A stretch of DNA of 64,000 nucleotides from Gulosibacter molinativorax (GTDB lineage Bacteria > Actinomycetota > Actinomycetes > Actinomycetales > Microbacteriaceae): positions 1,674,001 to 1,738,000 of the forward strand of contig NZ_CP028426.1 of NCBI RefSeq assembly GCF_003010915.2. Reading direction: 5' to 3'. The stretch's first letter is position 1. Every line of letters starts with the position of its first letter. Below the pieces are notes generated by a model. The model searched no databases. It was given only the letters and a program-made list of their open reading frames with translations, and was not told the origin of the DNA. A program made the position numbers and the translations under genes. This document shows positions 1-8,759 of this stretch, in pieces.

Positions 1-2
1 TG

Positions 3-1133
3 CCCGGCGTGATGATCCTCGCCGTGCTAGTCGGCGTGCTCGGGTCGCTGCTGACCGGCGACTGGGAGCTGTGGATCACCCGCGCCCTGGTGGTGCTGGT
101 CGCCGCGTCGCCGTGCGCGTTGGCGATCGCCGTCCCGGTTACGGTCGTCTCTGCGATCGGCGCTGCTTCGAAGTTCGGGGTGGTCGTGAAGTCCGGGGCT
201 GCGTTCGAACGGTTCGGCGGCATACGTCACCTTGCCGTCGACAAGACTGGCACCCTGACCCGCAACGAGCCCACCGTGACTCGCGTCGTGACCGCCGCGG
301 GCGTGACCGAAGAAGACGCGCTAGCTTGGGCGGCGAGCCTGGAAGGCAACAGTACGCATCCGCTGGCCGCCGCAATCACGAATGCCGTATTCGATGCCCC
401 GATCGCTGAAGGCGTCACCGAGACCGCCGGACATGGCATCACCGGCACCCTCGACGGTGCCCGTCTCGCCGTGGGGAGCCCCCGCTGGCTCGACGCGGGC
501 ACGCTGACCGACCAGGCGCAAGCGATGGAATCCGAGGGGATGACCGTCGTCATCGTCCACCGCAACGATCAGCCAGCCGGGGCGATCGGGGTGCGGGACG
601 AGCTACGCCCCGAGGTTCCCGAGGTCATCGCCACGCTGAACCGCCGCGGGATCGGGGTGACGATGCTCACCGGCGATAACGCGCGGACCGCCGCTGCCTT
701 GGCCGACCAGTCCGGCATCAAGGACGTGCGCGCCGAGCTGCGCCCCGAGGACAAGGCCACGGCCGTGGCGGAGTTGTCGAAGTCTCAGCCCACGGCCATG
801 ATCGGCGACGGCATCAACGATGCTCCCGCTCTCGCGGCCGCGGATGTTGGGATCGCGATGGGGGCCAAGGGCGCGGATGCCGCGATCGAGTCGGCCGACG
901 TCGCATTTACCGGCCACGACCTGCGCCTCATCCCGCAGGCCCTTGCCCACGCCCGCCGCGGCCGCAACATCATCAACCAGAACGTCGTGCTGTCGATCGC
1001 GATCATCGTCGTCCTTCTGCCGTTGGCAATCACTGGAGTCCTCGGACTTGCCGCGGTGGTGCTCGTGCACGAGGTCGCGGAAGTCGTCGTCATCCTCAAC
1101 GGGCTCCGTGCTGCGCGGCGCACGAAGGCATGA
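3..1133 (+). CDS. P1B-type heavy-metal ATPase, C-terminal part (truncated by window edge)
   Basis: This is the C-terminal part of a metal-exporting P1B ATPase of the cytoplasmic membrane; the reading frame is open to the left edge, so the metal-binding N-terminus and first helices lie outside the window. Numbering from the first visible Met, the metal-site motif SPC is at residues 34-36, the phosphorylated Asp at 78 (DKTGT), then TGDN and GDGIND of the ATP-binding domain, and a last helix pair with an HE...AE motif. SPC instead of CPC is known from the Co/Ni-like P1B-4 branch, but the neighbours lspA and cadD suggest Cd/Zn/Pb export; the metal is inference. Its TGA overlaps the lspA ATG (ATGA), so the two are translationally coupled. 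Confidence 0.9.
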   Translation, partial: PGVMILAVLVGVLGSLLTGDWELWITRALVVLVAASPCALAIAVPVTVVSAIGAASKFGVVVKSGAAFERFGGIRHLAVDKTGTLTRNEPTVTRVVTAAGVTEEDALAWAASLEGNSTHPLAAAITNAVFDAPIAEGVTETAGHGITGTLDGARLAVGSPRWLDAGTLTDQAQAMESEGMTVVIVHRNDQPAGAIGVRDELRPEVPEVIATLNRRGIGVTMLTGDNARTAAALADQSGIKDVRAELRPEDKATAVAELSKSQPTAMIGDGINDAPALAAADVGIAMGAKGADAAIESADVAFTGHDLRLIPQALAHARRGRNIINQNVVLSIAIIVVLLPLAITGVLGLAAVVLVHEVAEVVVILNGLRAARRTKA

Positions 1134-1696
1134 CCGATCCCCTTGACGGCTCCGCTCCCTCCCCGGGATCAGCGGAAGCCGTGGAAGCGAGTTCTGCCCG
1201 CACGGTGGCGCGCGTCCGGTTCCGCTGGTTCCTGCTCGCGTGCGCCGTCGCCGCCGGCGCAGTGCTGATCGACCAAGGCAGCAAGGCACTCGCCCTCGCA
1301 CAGCTCAGTGAGGATGACCGCATCCCGCTGTTGGGAGACTGGCTCGGCTTGCAGCTCGCCTTCAACCCCGGCACCGTCATGTCCTTAGGGTCCGATTCAA
1401 CGTGGCTGCTCACCGTCATCGCGACCGCGGCATCCATCGCCCTACTCATCGCGGCCGCGCGCACTCGATCGGCCGGGTGGGCGGTCGCGATCGGCCTAGT
1501 GTGGGGCGGCGCAGTCGGCAACCTCCTGGACCGGCTGTTCGCCCCACCCGGGTTCGGCCGCGGTCACGTCACCGACTTCCTCGCTTACGGCAACCTGTTC
1601 ATCGGAAACCTTGCCGACGTCATCCTCGGCGTCGGCGTCGCCCTCGGCCTCCTGCTCTACCTCCGAGGCCCACACCACACCAGGAACGAACAATGA
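1130..1696 (+). CDS. lspA: Lipoprotein signal peptidase (LspA paralogue of a metal-resistance operon)
   Basis: Signal peptidase II cleaves lipoprotein signal peptides in the cytoplasmic membrane. The 188-residue protein has four predicted membrane segments and the family's catalytic aspartates in GNLLD (D134) and NLAD (D163). The N-terminal 30 residues are a polar extension. The start overlaps the stop of the ATPase gene by ATGA. Metal operons often carry their own lspA (PbrBC of Cupriavidus is the known case), so this is probably an accessory copy, not the housekeeping enzyme. Confidence 0.93.
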   Translation: MTDPLDGSAPSPGSAEAVEASSARTVARVRFRWFLLACAVAAGAVLIDQGSKALALAQLSEDDRIPLLGDWLGLQLAFNPGTVMSLGSDSTWLLTVIATAASIALLIAAARTRSAGWAVAIGLVWGGAVGNLLDRLFAPPGFGRGHVTDFLAYGNLFIGNLADVILGVGVALGLLLYLRGPHHTRNEQ

Positions 1697-1776
1697 TGGT
1701 CGCAGAGCATCAACGGCACGCGGCTGCCGGAAGCGCTGGGTCGCCGGGCTACTGGAACGCGGCGGTGGGCGCATGA
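1693..1776 (+). CDS. 27-codon coupling ORF between lspA and cadD
   Basis: A 27-residue ORF starts at the ATG overlapping the lspA stop (ATGA) and stops at a TGA that overlaps the cadD ATG (ATGA again), so ribosomes could pass from lspA through it to cadD. The peptide is Ala/Gly/His-rich, with no recognisable domain. It may only carry translation across the gap, or be the remnant of a larger gene. That it is translated is inferred from the two overlaps alone. Confidence 0.4.
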   Translation: MMVAEHQRHAAAGSAGSPGYWNAAVGA

Positions 1777-2375
1777 TCCTGTCCTCCGTCCTGCAGGCGA
1801 TCGGCCTATTCATCGCCACGAACATCGATGACATCATCGTGCTCTCACTGTTCTTCGCCCGAGGCGCGGGCCAGCGCGGGACCACCGCCCGAATCCTGGT
1901 CGGACAGTACCTCGGGTTCATCGGCATCCTGGGCGCCTCCGTGCTGGTGACGCTCGGGGCAGGGGCGTTCCTGCCGCCAGAGGTCATCCCCTACTTCGGA
2001 CTCATTCCGCTGGGGCTGGGACTTTGGGCTGCGTGGCAAGCCTGGCGCAACCGCGGTGCGGACGATGACGATGAGGCAAAGGTCGAGGGTAAAAAGGTTG
2101 GGGTGTGGACGGTGGCCGGGGTGACCTTCGCCAACGGCGGGGACAACATCGGCGTTTACGTCCCGGTCTTCCTCAGCGTGGGCCCAGCGGCCGTGGTGGC
2201 GTACTGCATCGTGTTCCTCGCCCTGGTCGCCGCCCTCGTCGGCCTGGGTAAGTTCGTCGCCACCCGCCGACCGATCGCCGAACTCCTGGAACGCTGGGAA
2301 CACATCCTGTTTCCGATCGTGCTCATCGGCCTGGGCATCTTCATCCTCGTGAGCGGCGGTGCCTTCGGCCTCTGA
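1773..2375 (+). CDS. cadD: CadD-family cadmium resistance transporter
   Basis: A 200-residue membrane protein of the CadD family (LysE superfamily fold), which confers cadmium resistance. It has about five hydrophobic segments, the N-terminal NIDD motif (residues 16-19) and the mid-protein NGGDN motif, both typical of CadD. An Asp/Glu/Lys-rich cytoplasmic loop separates the two halves. The ATG at 1773 is chosen because the family begins directly with the first helix and because it overlaps the preceding stop. Last gene of the ATPase-lspA-cadD operon. Confidence 0.88.
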   Translation: MILSSVLQAIGLFIATNIDDIIVLSLFFARGAGQRGTTARILVGQYLGFIGILGASVLVTLGAGAFLPPEVIPYFGLIPLGLGLWAAWQAWRNRGADDDDEAKVEGKKVGVWTVAGVTFANGGDNIGVYVPVFLSVGPAAVVAYCIVFLALVAALVGLGKFVATRRPIAELLERWEHILFPIVLIGLGIFILVSGGAFGL

Positions 2376-2597
2376 CCTCGTAGCCGACTACGTACATGGC
2401 AGCGTGCTGTGATTGCTACCTGGCGGCTGAGTGTCCTGGTGTGCTCCGCGTGTCAGCGGCCCAGACGACGCGCTCGGCGCCGCTGCCTCAACTGAGCCCA
2501 CGCTGACCGCGTAGGCATCGATCACGCGGTCGGTGCCGGTGCTGAAGGCGTCGCGGATACCACTTGGACCACCACATCGCTGAGCCCGGCTCTTGTG

Positions 2598-3974
2598 TCA
2601 GGCGCAGCAGGAGGTGGGGAGTTCGTTGCGGAAGAGGTTCGCTGTGAGGCGAATGCCTTCCGCCATGGTGAGGTACGGAGCCCACGTGTCGGCGAGTTGC
2701 GTGACGGTGAATCCGGCTTTGATCGCGTAGGTCGCGGCGAGCATCATCTCCCCAGCGGTGTCGGCGAGGGCGTGGACGCCGAGAACTTTGCCGGTGTCAG
2801 CATCGGCGACAATCTTGATGCCACCGCGGGTGTCATGGTTGGCGATCGCTCGGGGCACATCGGACAGTCGCAGGTAGCGGCAAGCGCACCGGTATCCGGC
2901 GGCGATGGCGTCTGCTTCGGTGATCCCGGCGGAAGCAAGCTGAGGCGAGGTGAACAGCACGGAGGGGAGCCCGGTGTAGTCAACATGCTCAGCGCTACCG
3001 AGTGCGTTCCGCGCAGCGATCTTTCCTGCCATCGCGGCGACGTACACGTACTGGGGTGCATCGGCGACGTCACCGGCGGCGAACACGGCCGGGTTGGTTG
3101 TCCGCTGCAGTTCGTCGACGATGACGAAACCGCGCGCGTCGGTCGCAATGCCCGCCGCGGCAAGGTCGAGTCTCTCGGTGCGCGGCGTGCGGCCGGTGGC
3201 TACGAGTACCCGTTCACCCACAGCCACAGTCCCCCGGGCCGTCGTCACGTGCGCCAAACCGTCGATACGTGCGATGCTCGCGGCACGGTCACCAATGACA
3301 GTAATTCCGTCATCCAGGAAGGCCTTGCGGAGTTCCGAGGAAAGTTCGGGTTCGGTGTGCGAGGCGAGCCGTCCGATGACGGTGACGTCGACCCCGAGCC
3401 GGGCGAAGAGTTGCGCTTGTTCCAGACCAACGAAACCCCCGCCGATCACGACCAGCGAATCGGGCAGCTCAGTCAGTTCCATCGCTGTGGTCGACGTCAG
3501 GTACTCAATTTGTTCGATGCCGGGGACTGCCGGGATGAGTGGTTCTGCACCGGTAGCGATGAGATACGACTTGGCACGCACCGGTTGGCCATCTACGAGC
3601 AGCGTGGATGGACTGGCGAACGTGGCTGTGCCGGGAAGGATCTCGAATCCGTACGCGGTGGCGATGTCTGCGTACTTGGTTTGGCGGAGCATGCCGACCA
3701 GCTCGTCTTTTTGTTGCATGAGCGCGGCGAGGTCAACGTTGCCAGCAATCGTGGAGACGCTCGGGAACGGACTCGAGATCGCGGCGTGGCGTATGTGAGC
3801 GGCCGCGAGGAGCGTCTTCGAAGGCACACAGCCCACGTTCACGCAGGTACCGCCGAGGGTGCCGGACTCGATGGCGACGACGCTCGCACCCTCCAAGCGA
3901 GCGTGGATTGCTGCGGACATTGCCGCGCCGCCAGTGCCGATCACCGCAAGGTCGAACTCGCTGTGTTGTGTCAT
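2598..3974 (-). CDS. merA: Mercuric reductase (no N-terminal HMA domain)
   Basis: A 458-residue FAD/NAD(P)H pyridine nucleotide-disulfide oxidoreductase that reduces Hg(II) to Hg(0) in the cytoplasm. Seen: an N-terminal Rossmann GxGxxA motif, the redox pair in GGTCVNVGC (C44, C49), a second nucleotide-binding GGGFVG motif, an FAD-binding AAGDV segment, and the C-terminal vicinal Cys-Cys (456-457) that separates MerA from lipoamide dehydrogenase. The NmerA metal-binding domain is absent. It is divergent from merR, and the MerR-type promoter at 4023-4053 points at it. No merT/merP transport genes are visible. Confidence 0.93.
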   Translation of the reverse strand: MTQHSEFDLAVIGTGGAAMSAAIHARLEGASVVAIESGTLGGTCVNVGCVPSKTLLAAAHIRHAAISSPFPSVSTIAGNVDLAALMQQKDELVGMLRQTKYADIATAYGFEILPGTATFASPSTLLVDGQPVRAKSYLIATGAEPLIPAVPGIEQIEYLTSTTAMELTELPDSLVVIGGGFVGLEQAQLFARLGVDVTVIGRLASHTEPELSSELRKAFLDDGITVIGDRAASIARIDGLAHVTTARGTVAVGERVLVATGRTPRTERLDLAAAGIATDARGFVIVDELQRTTNPAVFAAGDVADAPQYVYVAAMAGKIAARNALGSAEHVDYTGLPSVLFTSPQLASAGITEADAIAAGYRCACRYLRLSDVPRAIANHDTRGGIKIVADADTGKVLGVHALADTAGEMMLAATYAIKAGFTVTQLADTWAPYLTMAEGIRLTANLFRNELPTSCCA

Positions 3975-4022
3975 GGTACTTCCCCCTATCGAACCGGGCC
4001 GTACGTTCGACCACTCGTAATA

Positions 4023-4053
4023 GGATGAACCTTCAAGTACGGTTGAAGGTCAA
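4023..4053 (-). promoter_or_regulatory. MerR-type operator/promoter of merA
   Basis: A perfect dyad (ACCTTCAA, 6 nt, TTGAAGGT) lies at 4029-4050. Read on the minus strand it falls between a -35 TTGACC (4048-4053) and a weak -10-like hexamer (4023-4028) with a 19-bp spacer, the over-long spacing typical of MerR-activated promoters. The direction indicates that it drives merA. Confidence 0.72.
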
Positions 4054-4074
4054 GCTGACTCCGGAGGTGTCACG

Positions 4075-4464
4075 ATGCGGATCGGGGAACTCGCCGAAAA
4101 GGCAAGGACTACTACGTCGACCCTCCGGTACTACGAAGAGCGCGGGCTACTGCCGCAGCCAGAACGAACCCCGACTGGGTACCGCAGCTATGGGGACGAG
4201 TCAATTCAGAGGCTTGAATTCATTGACCGGGCACGTGCCGCCGGGCTCACCCTGGCACAAACCGCAGAGATTCTGGATGTTCGTGACTCGGGCCATTCGC
4301 CCTGCGATCACGTGCGAGGCCTCCTTGACCGTCAGCTCGTAGACATCGACGCGCAGATCGAAAAGTTGCAGGCCTTGCGCTCCAACATCGTCGAGCTTCG
4401 CGCAAACGCCACGGCAACCGCATCCGAACCCTGCGCTCCAGAGTCCATCTGCCGCTACCTCTGA
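4075..4464 (+). CDS. merR: MerR-family mercury-type regulator
   Basis: A 129-residue MerR-family activator. An N-terminal winged helix (MRIGELA through TPTGYR) is followed by a dimerisation helix (about 85-110) and three Cys residues in the MerR metal-site order: one near residue 82 before the long helix and two in the C-terminal CAPESIC loop. These match the three cysteines of classical mercury sensors. A strong ribosome site (GGAGGTG, 4063-4069) precedes the ATG. It is divergent from merA across a MerR-type dyad. Pb or Cd sensing remains possible. Confidence 0.85.
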   Translation: MRIGELAEKARTTTSTLRYYEERGLLPQPERTPTGYRSYGDESIQRLEFIDRARAAGLTLAQTAEILDVRDSGHSPCDHVRGLLDRQLVDIDAQIEKLQALRSNIVELRANATATASEPCAPESICRYL

Positions 4465-4649
4465 AGGACGTTCGCGACACATCGTCGCTGACGGCATGAG
4501 GTTGAGGTAGTACGACCGAGTGCCCGCGTTCGTGGCTCGGCGAGTGGACTTGGCGGATCGGGCTATGCCCCGCGGGAGATGATCTGCGCACCTGGCTCTC
4601 GACCCTGTTCCGTCACCGCCGCGGGCGGTGTTCACGCCAAGGAGCCACC

Positions 4650-4961
4650 GTGTTCGAACTCATCACGACCCTCACCGCAGTCCTGCCAATGAATATCGAC
4701 GTGACTCCCAACGACTCGGGGTTGCCCGGAATCGGGCAGCTGCGCGTCATCGTCGGCGCCGTCATGACGATCGGGCTGATCCTGTCCGTGCTCGCACTGA
4801 TCGTGTCGGCGATCGTGTGGGGATTCGGCGCGAACTCATCCAATCCCCACCTCGCCTCCCGCGGCAAGTTCGGCGTACTCGTCTCCTGTGGCGCCGCCAT
4901 CATCTGCGGTGCCTCCGTAACTCTGATCAACTTCTTCTGGAACGTCGGGCAGCAGGTGTGA
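4650..4961 (+). CDS. DUF6112-like small membrane protein of the conjugation operon
   Basis: A 103-residue protein with two membrane segments (about 30-58 and 73-97) around a short polar loop. It resembles the DUF6112 proteins found just before the TrbL/VirB6-like gene in actinobacterial conjugative elements, possibly a VirB2/VirB3-like small subunit. The GTG at 4650 follows AAGGAG. Its stop overlaps the next GTG (GTGA). The family name is recalled, not searched. Confidence 0.75.
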   Translation: MFELITTLTAVLPMNIDVTPNDSGLPGIGQLRVIVGAVMTIGLILSVLALIVSAIVWGFGANSSNPHLASRGKFGVLVSCGAAIICGASVTLINFFWNVGQQV

Positions 4962-6406
4962 GCTTCGCGAAATCCACCGACTTCGAGAGCAATGCCATGA
5001 GTGTCTGCGATATCCCCGTCATCTCCAGTGTGTGCGATGCGGTCGGTGAGGGCGCCGCATCGCTGGTGTCTGCCCCATTCGACTGGCTGGCCGCGACGAT
5101 GGGACAAGCCGCCGGATGGCTCATCGAAGCCATGTGGACCGTCTTCGACAGCACCACCCTCGTCGACGTCCAGTCGCAGGGCTACCTCGACGTCTACAAC
5201 CTGCTGTTCGGTATCGGTGTCTTCATCGTGCTGCTCTTCTTCTGTTTCCAACTCAGTCTAGGTTTGATCCGGCGCGAACCCGCTGCGCTCTCACGCGCAG
5301 CGCTCGGGGCGGCCAAAGCTGTGCTCGGTTCGTTTGTCGTCATTACGCTGACGGCAACGGCGCTGGAGATGGTCGACCAGCTCTCCATCGGCATCGTCCA
5401 GGCTGCGGGAGAGACCACCGAGACGATGGGCGACAAGATCGCGCTGCTCACTGCGGGCCTCACCACGATCAATATTGCTGCGCCCGGCGTCGGAGCGATC
5501 ATCACGATCTTCCTCGCCGGGCTCATGATCTGTGCGGTCGCGATTGTCTGGTTCTCACTCCTCATTCGCAAAGCTCTGCTGCTCGTGGCGATTGTGCTTG
5601 CGCCGATCGCCTTCGCAGGTGCGGCCTGGGATGTCACCCGCGGATGGGTCGGCAAATGGGTGGCGTTCGTGGTCGCACTGATCGTGTCCAAGCTCGTGCT
5701 CGTCGTCGTGTTCCTCATCGCCATCACCCAGGTCTCGACGCCGATCGAAGCTGACCTTGCCTCCGTGACCGAACCGATCTCAGGCATTGTGCTGCTATTC
5801 ATCGCCGCGTTCGCGCCTTACATGGTCTACCGATTCATCTCGTTCCTCGGCTTCGACCTCTACCAGGCGATGGGAAGCGAGCAGGAAGCGAAGAACGCCG
5901 TCAACCGCCCCGTTCCTGTTCCGTCGAAGCCGCAAGGAGACGGCGTGAAGAAAGTCCTCGATGGCGGCTCCGGCGGTAGTTCCGGCGCAACTCCCGCATC
6001 GAGCGGTGCGCGAGGCACAACGACCAGACCTGGAGCGAGTACCAGCGGAGCCGCAGCAGGAGCCAAGGCGGGAACCGGCGCGAGCGGAGGCGCTGGAGCC
6101 AGTGCTGGTGCCGGTGCCGGTGCCGGAGCGGGCGCTGGTGCTGGAGCTGCCGCGGCGGTCGGGCCTGCAGCAGCCGTGATCATCGGAGCCGAAGTCGTCA
6201 AGGGAGCAGCGACCGCTGGGCCGAAGGTTGGGCAAGCGATCGGTGGCACCGCCGAAACAGCGATGACTGGCGCAGGTGAAATCGGGGCTGCCCCGGCTAC
6301 GACGCCGACTGCAACAGCGGCTCCCTCTGTTCCGCAACCGCCAGCACCACGATCAGATCCCGCACCGCCTAGCACCCCGCGGCCCCGGCCAAACGGCAAG
6401 GAGTGA
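4958..6406 (+). CDS. TrbL/VirB6-like conjugal transfer membrane protein
   Basis: A protein of about 482 residues with six or seven hydrophobic segments between about residues 85 and 300, and a long Ala/Gly/Pro-rich low-complexity C-terminal tail. This is the layout of TrbL/VirB6 channel components of type IV secretion. The GTG at 4958 overlaps the previous stop (GTGA); an ATG at 4997 is an alternative. The tail at about 6040-6180 is simple GC-rich repeat coding for Ala/Gly. Known role of the family: an inner-membrane channel for the transferred DNA. Confidence 0.82.
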   Translation: MSFAKSTDFESNAMSVCDIPVISSVCDAVGEGAASLVSAPFDWLAATMGQAAGWLIEAMWTVFDSTTLVDVQSQGYLDVYNLLFGIGVFIVLLFFCFQLSLGLIRREPAALSRAALGAAKAVLGSFVVITLTATALEMVDQLSIGIVQAAGETTETMGDKIALLTAGLTTINIAAPGVGAIITIFLAGLMICAVAIVWFSLLIRKALLLVAIVLAPIAFAGAAWDVTRGWVGKWVAFVVALIVSKLVLVVVFLIAITQVSTPIEADLASVTEPISGIVLLFIAAFAPYMVYRFISFLGFDLYQAMGSEQEAKNAVNRPVPVPSKPQGDGVKKVLDGGSGGSSGATPASSGARGTTTRPGASTSGAAAGAKAGTGASGGAGASAGAGAGAGAGAGAGAAAAVGPAAAVIIGAEVVKGAATAGPKVGQAIGGTAETAMTGAGEIGAAPATTPTATAAPSVPQPPAPRSDPAPPSTPRPRPNGKE

Positions 6407-6412
6407 CCGATC

Positions 6413-7878
6413 ATGCCGAAGAATCACGACGCGCAACGCGCCGGTGACCTCGTCCCGGTGAAGTTCTCCCGGCTTACTCGCCGAGGTGTCCTACTCGGGC
6501 TGTCGCTGTCGCAACTGGTTGCTCTCGGTCTCGGGGTCGGCACGCTCGTATGGGCGTTCTACGCTGGTGGCGGCATTCTCATCGCATTCTCTGCACCCGT
6601 GTGGCTTGCCGCGGCGGCCGTGGTGTGGATCCGGATCGCTGGACGCGCGATCGTCGAATGGATCCCTGTGGTCTTCTGGTGGATGTGGAAGACAACGGGT
6701 GGGCAACTTCTCTACCGTCGACGAGTTGTGAAACCTCGCCCAGCGGGGACTCTTGCGCTTCCTGGCGATATGGCGCGGCTCCGCGAGTACGACGACCCCA
6801 CCAGGGCGCAGGGATGGTGCATGATCCGACCGCTGAAACGCTGACGGCGATCGTCGCAGTCTCGCATCCCGCATTCGTGCTTCTCGACCCAGGCGAACAG
6901 GAACGTCGAGTCAGCTCGTGGGGCCGCGTGCTCGCAACCGTATGCCGATCAGGACGCATCTCGATGCTCCAGGTGCTGGAACGAACGCTGCCCGACTCTG
7001 GGACAGGGCTTGCCGAATGGTGGGCGTCGCATGGCAACGCCGACGCCTCCTGGGCCTCAACCACGTACGCTGAGCTGATCGACCGCGCCGGGCCCGCCGG
7101 AGAACGTCACGCGACCACGCTGTCTCTCTCCCTCGACATGCGCTCAGCATCACGCCAGATCCGCACTGCCGGTGGCGGCATCCGCGGCGCGGCGGCAGTG
7201 CTCCGTCAAGAGATGTCCACGCTCGTTGCCGCGTTGCGATCCGCTGACCTCTCACCATCGTCCTGGCTGACGTGCGGTGAGATCGCGGTGATCCTGCGAT
7301 CGGCTTACGACCCTGCCGTCGCCGCAACGCTCGAACGGCACGGTGAACTTGGGCAGTCCCTCGCGACGGCCGGGCCGGTCGCCGTCAACGAGTCTTGGTC
7401 GAGGCTGCGCACCGACTCGACATTCCACGCGGTGCTGTGGATCTCGGAATGGCCGCGGTCGATGGTCTACCCAGTCTTCCTCGCACCACTGCTCCTCTCG
7501 ACGGGGATCCAGCGGTCATTCTCGCTTCTGTGCACCCCGATGCGCTCTGATCAGGCGGCGCGCGACATCCGCAAGAAGAAGACAGAGTACATCTCGGATG
7601 CTGCCCAGCGTCAGCGGATCGGTCAGATCGAGGATGCATCGCAGACGGCGGAATTTCACGATGTGCTCCAGCAAGAAGCTGACCTCACTGCCGGGCACGG
7701 TGTGCTCCGCTACACGGGTCTCATCTCGGTCTCAGCACGCACCGCCGACGATCTCGACGCCGCAGTCGCTGCTATCGAGCAAGCCGCCATCCAAGCCTCC
7801 TGCGAGACCCGTCTCCTGGTTGGTCAGCAGGCGCAGGCATTCACCGCAGCTGCGTTGCCACTGTGCCGGGTGGTTTGA
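6413..7878 (+). pseudogene. SCO6880-family conjugation membrane protein, split by a frameshift
   Basis: Two overlapping frames together make one SCO6880-family protein of about 488 residues, a standard member of actinobacterial type IV secretion clusters. The first frame (6413-6844, 143 residues) has two membrane helices and ends shortly after LREYDDPTR. The second, usable from ATG 6814 to 7878, begins MVHDPT and continues the family sequence (SHPAFVLLDP, RVLATV, VLERTLPDSG). The frames join if two extra bases, a doubled GC near 6808-6811, are removed. It could be a real mutation, a sequencing error, or two coupled polypeptides overlapping by 31 nt. Confidence 0.72.
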
Positions 7879-7892
7879 ATTTGCAGTAGGAG

Positions 7893-8726
7893 TCATATTC
7901 CGATCGATTTCGGACGCTCATCAGTTTCATTCAGCCTTCGAATCACAACTTGCATGAGGTCCGCGATTGCCTTGTCGTCCGCAAGGTCGGGGGCATCAGC
8001 GAGGATTTCCTGCACGATCCCAGCGACTTCGTTGGGCTGTAATTCGCGCATCTGACGCTGCCAACTGAGCACCTTGGCATCGCCGCCCTCGATGGCTGCA
8101 TGCGAGAGCAAGAGCCATATCTGCTCTTCCCAGGAATTGAGGGTCACGGCGCTCTGGAAGAGCTGCCTCCATTGTTCGGGCGTCAAGCTGACCACGGTCG
8201 TACCCTCAGAGGTCTCGACTTCTGTCGAGATCTCGACCGATTCAATCTCCGTCGAAACTTCTTGGATATCGATCTCCACTGCGTCGATGTCGGATGTCTT
8301 CGAAACAACGGCTTTCCTGGAACGGAGCTTGCCTAGCGTGCTCGTTCCCCAGCTCTTGATCGATTCCCAGTTCTTTCCGACAGCGATAGCACCACCGACC
8401 ACGACAAAAGCACCCGCCATGAGGATGACTTTCGTCCCTGGTGGCAAGTCCTTGATCGCGTCCATGACCTTCTTTATCCCCTCCTCGGAGGGGTCCTTCA
8501 AGAAGATCGGAGCATGCGTTTCGAGGGAATTGGAAAGAGGGTCTCGCAGGAGCGAACTAACTGCTGCCTCGGAGTAACTGGAATTCGAGAGCTTCGTCCC
8601 GTCAAACACCCGGATGATCGCGTCGTAATCGGTATAGCCCTCCCCAGACACGGTCTCCCCCATCCCATTACCAAACTCAACCTCTTTCAGCTTACTCAGC
8701 GCCGCCGGGCGGGTCGGCTCGTACAC
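7893..8726 (-). CDS. Unrecognised single-span membrane protein, opposite to the conjugation operon
   Basis: I do not recognise this 277-residue protein. It has a polar N-terminal part (1-95), one membrane segment (about 98-116), a linker rich in alternating Glu, Val, Ile, Ser and Thr (about 140-175) and a helical C-terminal domain beginning SLTPEQW. It lies alone on the minus strand between two plus-strand conjugation genes, like a cargo gene. The GTG at 8726 has only a weak ribosome site; ATG 8663 is an alternative. Entry exclusion, immunity or defence roles are possible, but nothing in the sequence shows one. Confidence 0.7.
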   Translation of the reverse strand: MYEPTRPAALSKLKEVEFGNGMGETVSGEGYTDYDAIIRVFDGTKLSNSSYSEAAVSSLLRDPLSNSLETHAPIFLKDPSEEGIKKVMDAIKDLPPGTKVILMAGAFVVVGGAIAVGKNWESIKSWGTSTLGKLRSRKAVVSKTSDIDAVEIDIQEVSTEIESVEISTEVETSEGTTVVSLTPEQWRQLFQSAVTLNSWEEQIWLLLSHAAIEGGDAKVLSWQRQMRELQPNEVAGIVQEILADAPDLADDKAIADLMQVVIRRLNETDERPKSIGI

Positions 8727-8759
8727 CTGTCAAGCATTGACTCAGTTGAGGAGGTCACG

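Noticed and set aside
2376..2597. Gap between cadD and merA as a transposase remnant
   Set aside because: Short frames are present, but no inverted repeats or transposase motif could be recognised; nothing supported.
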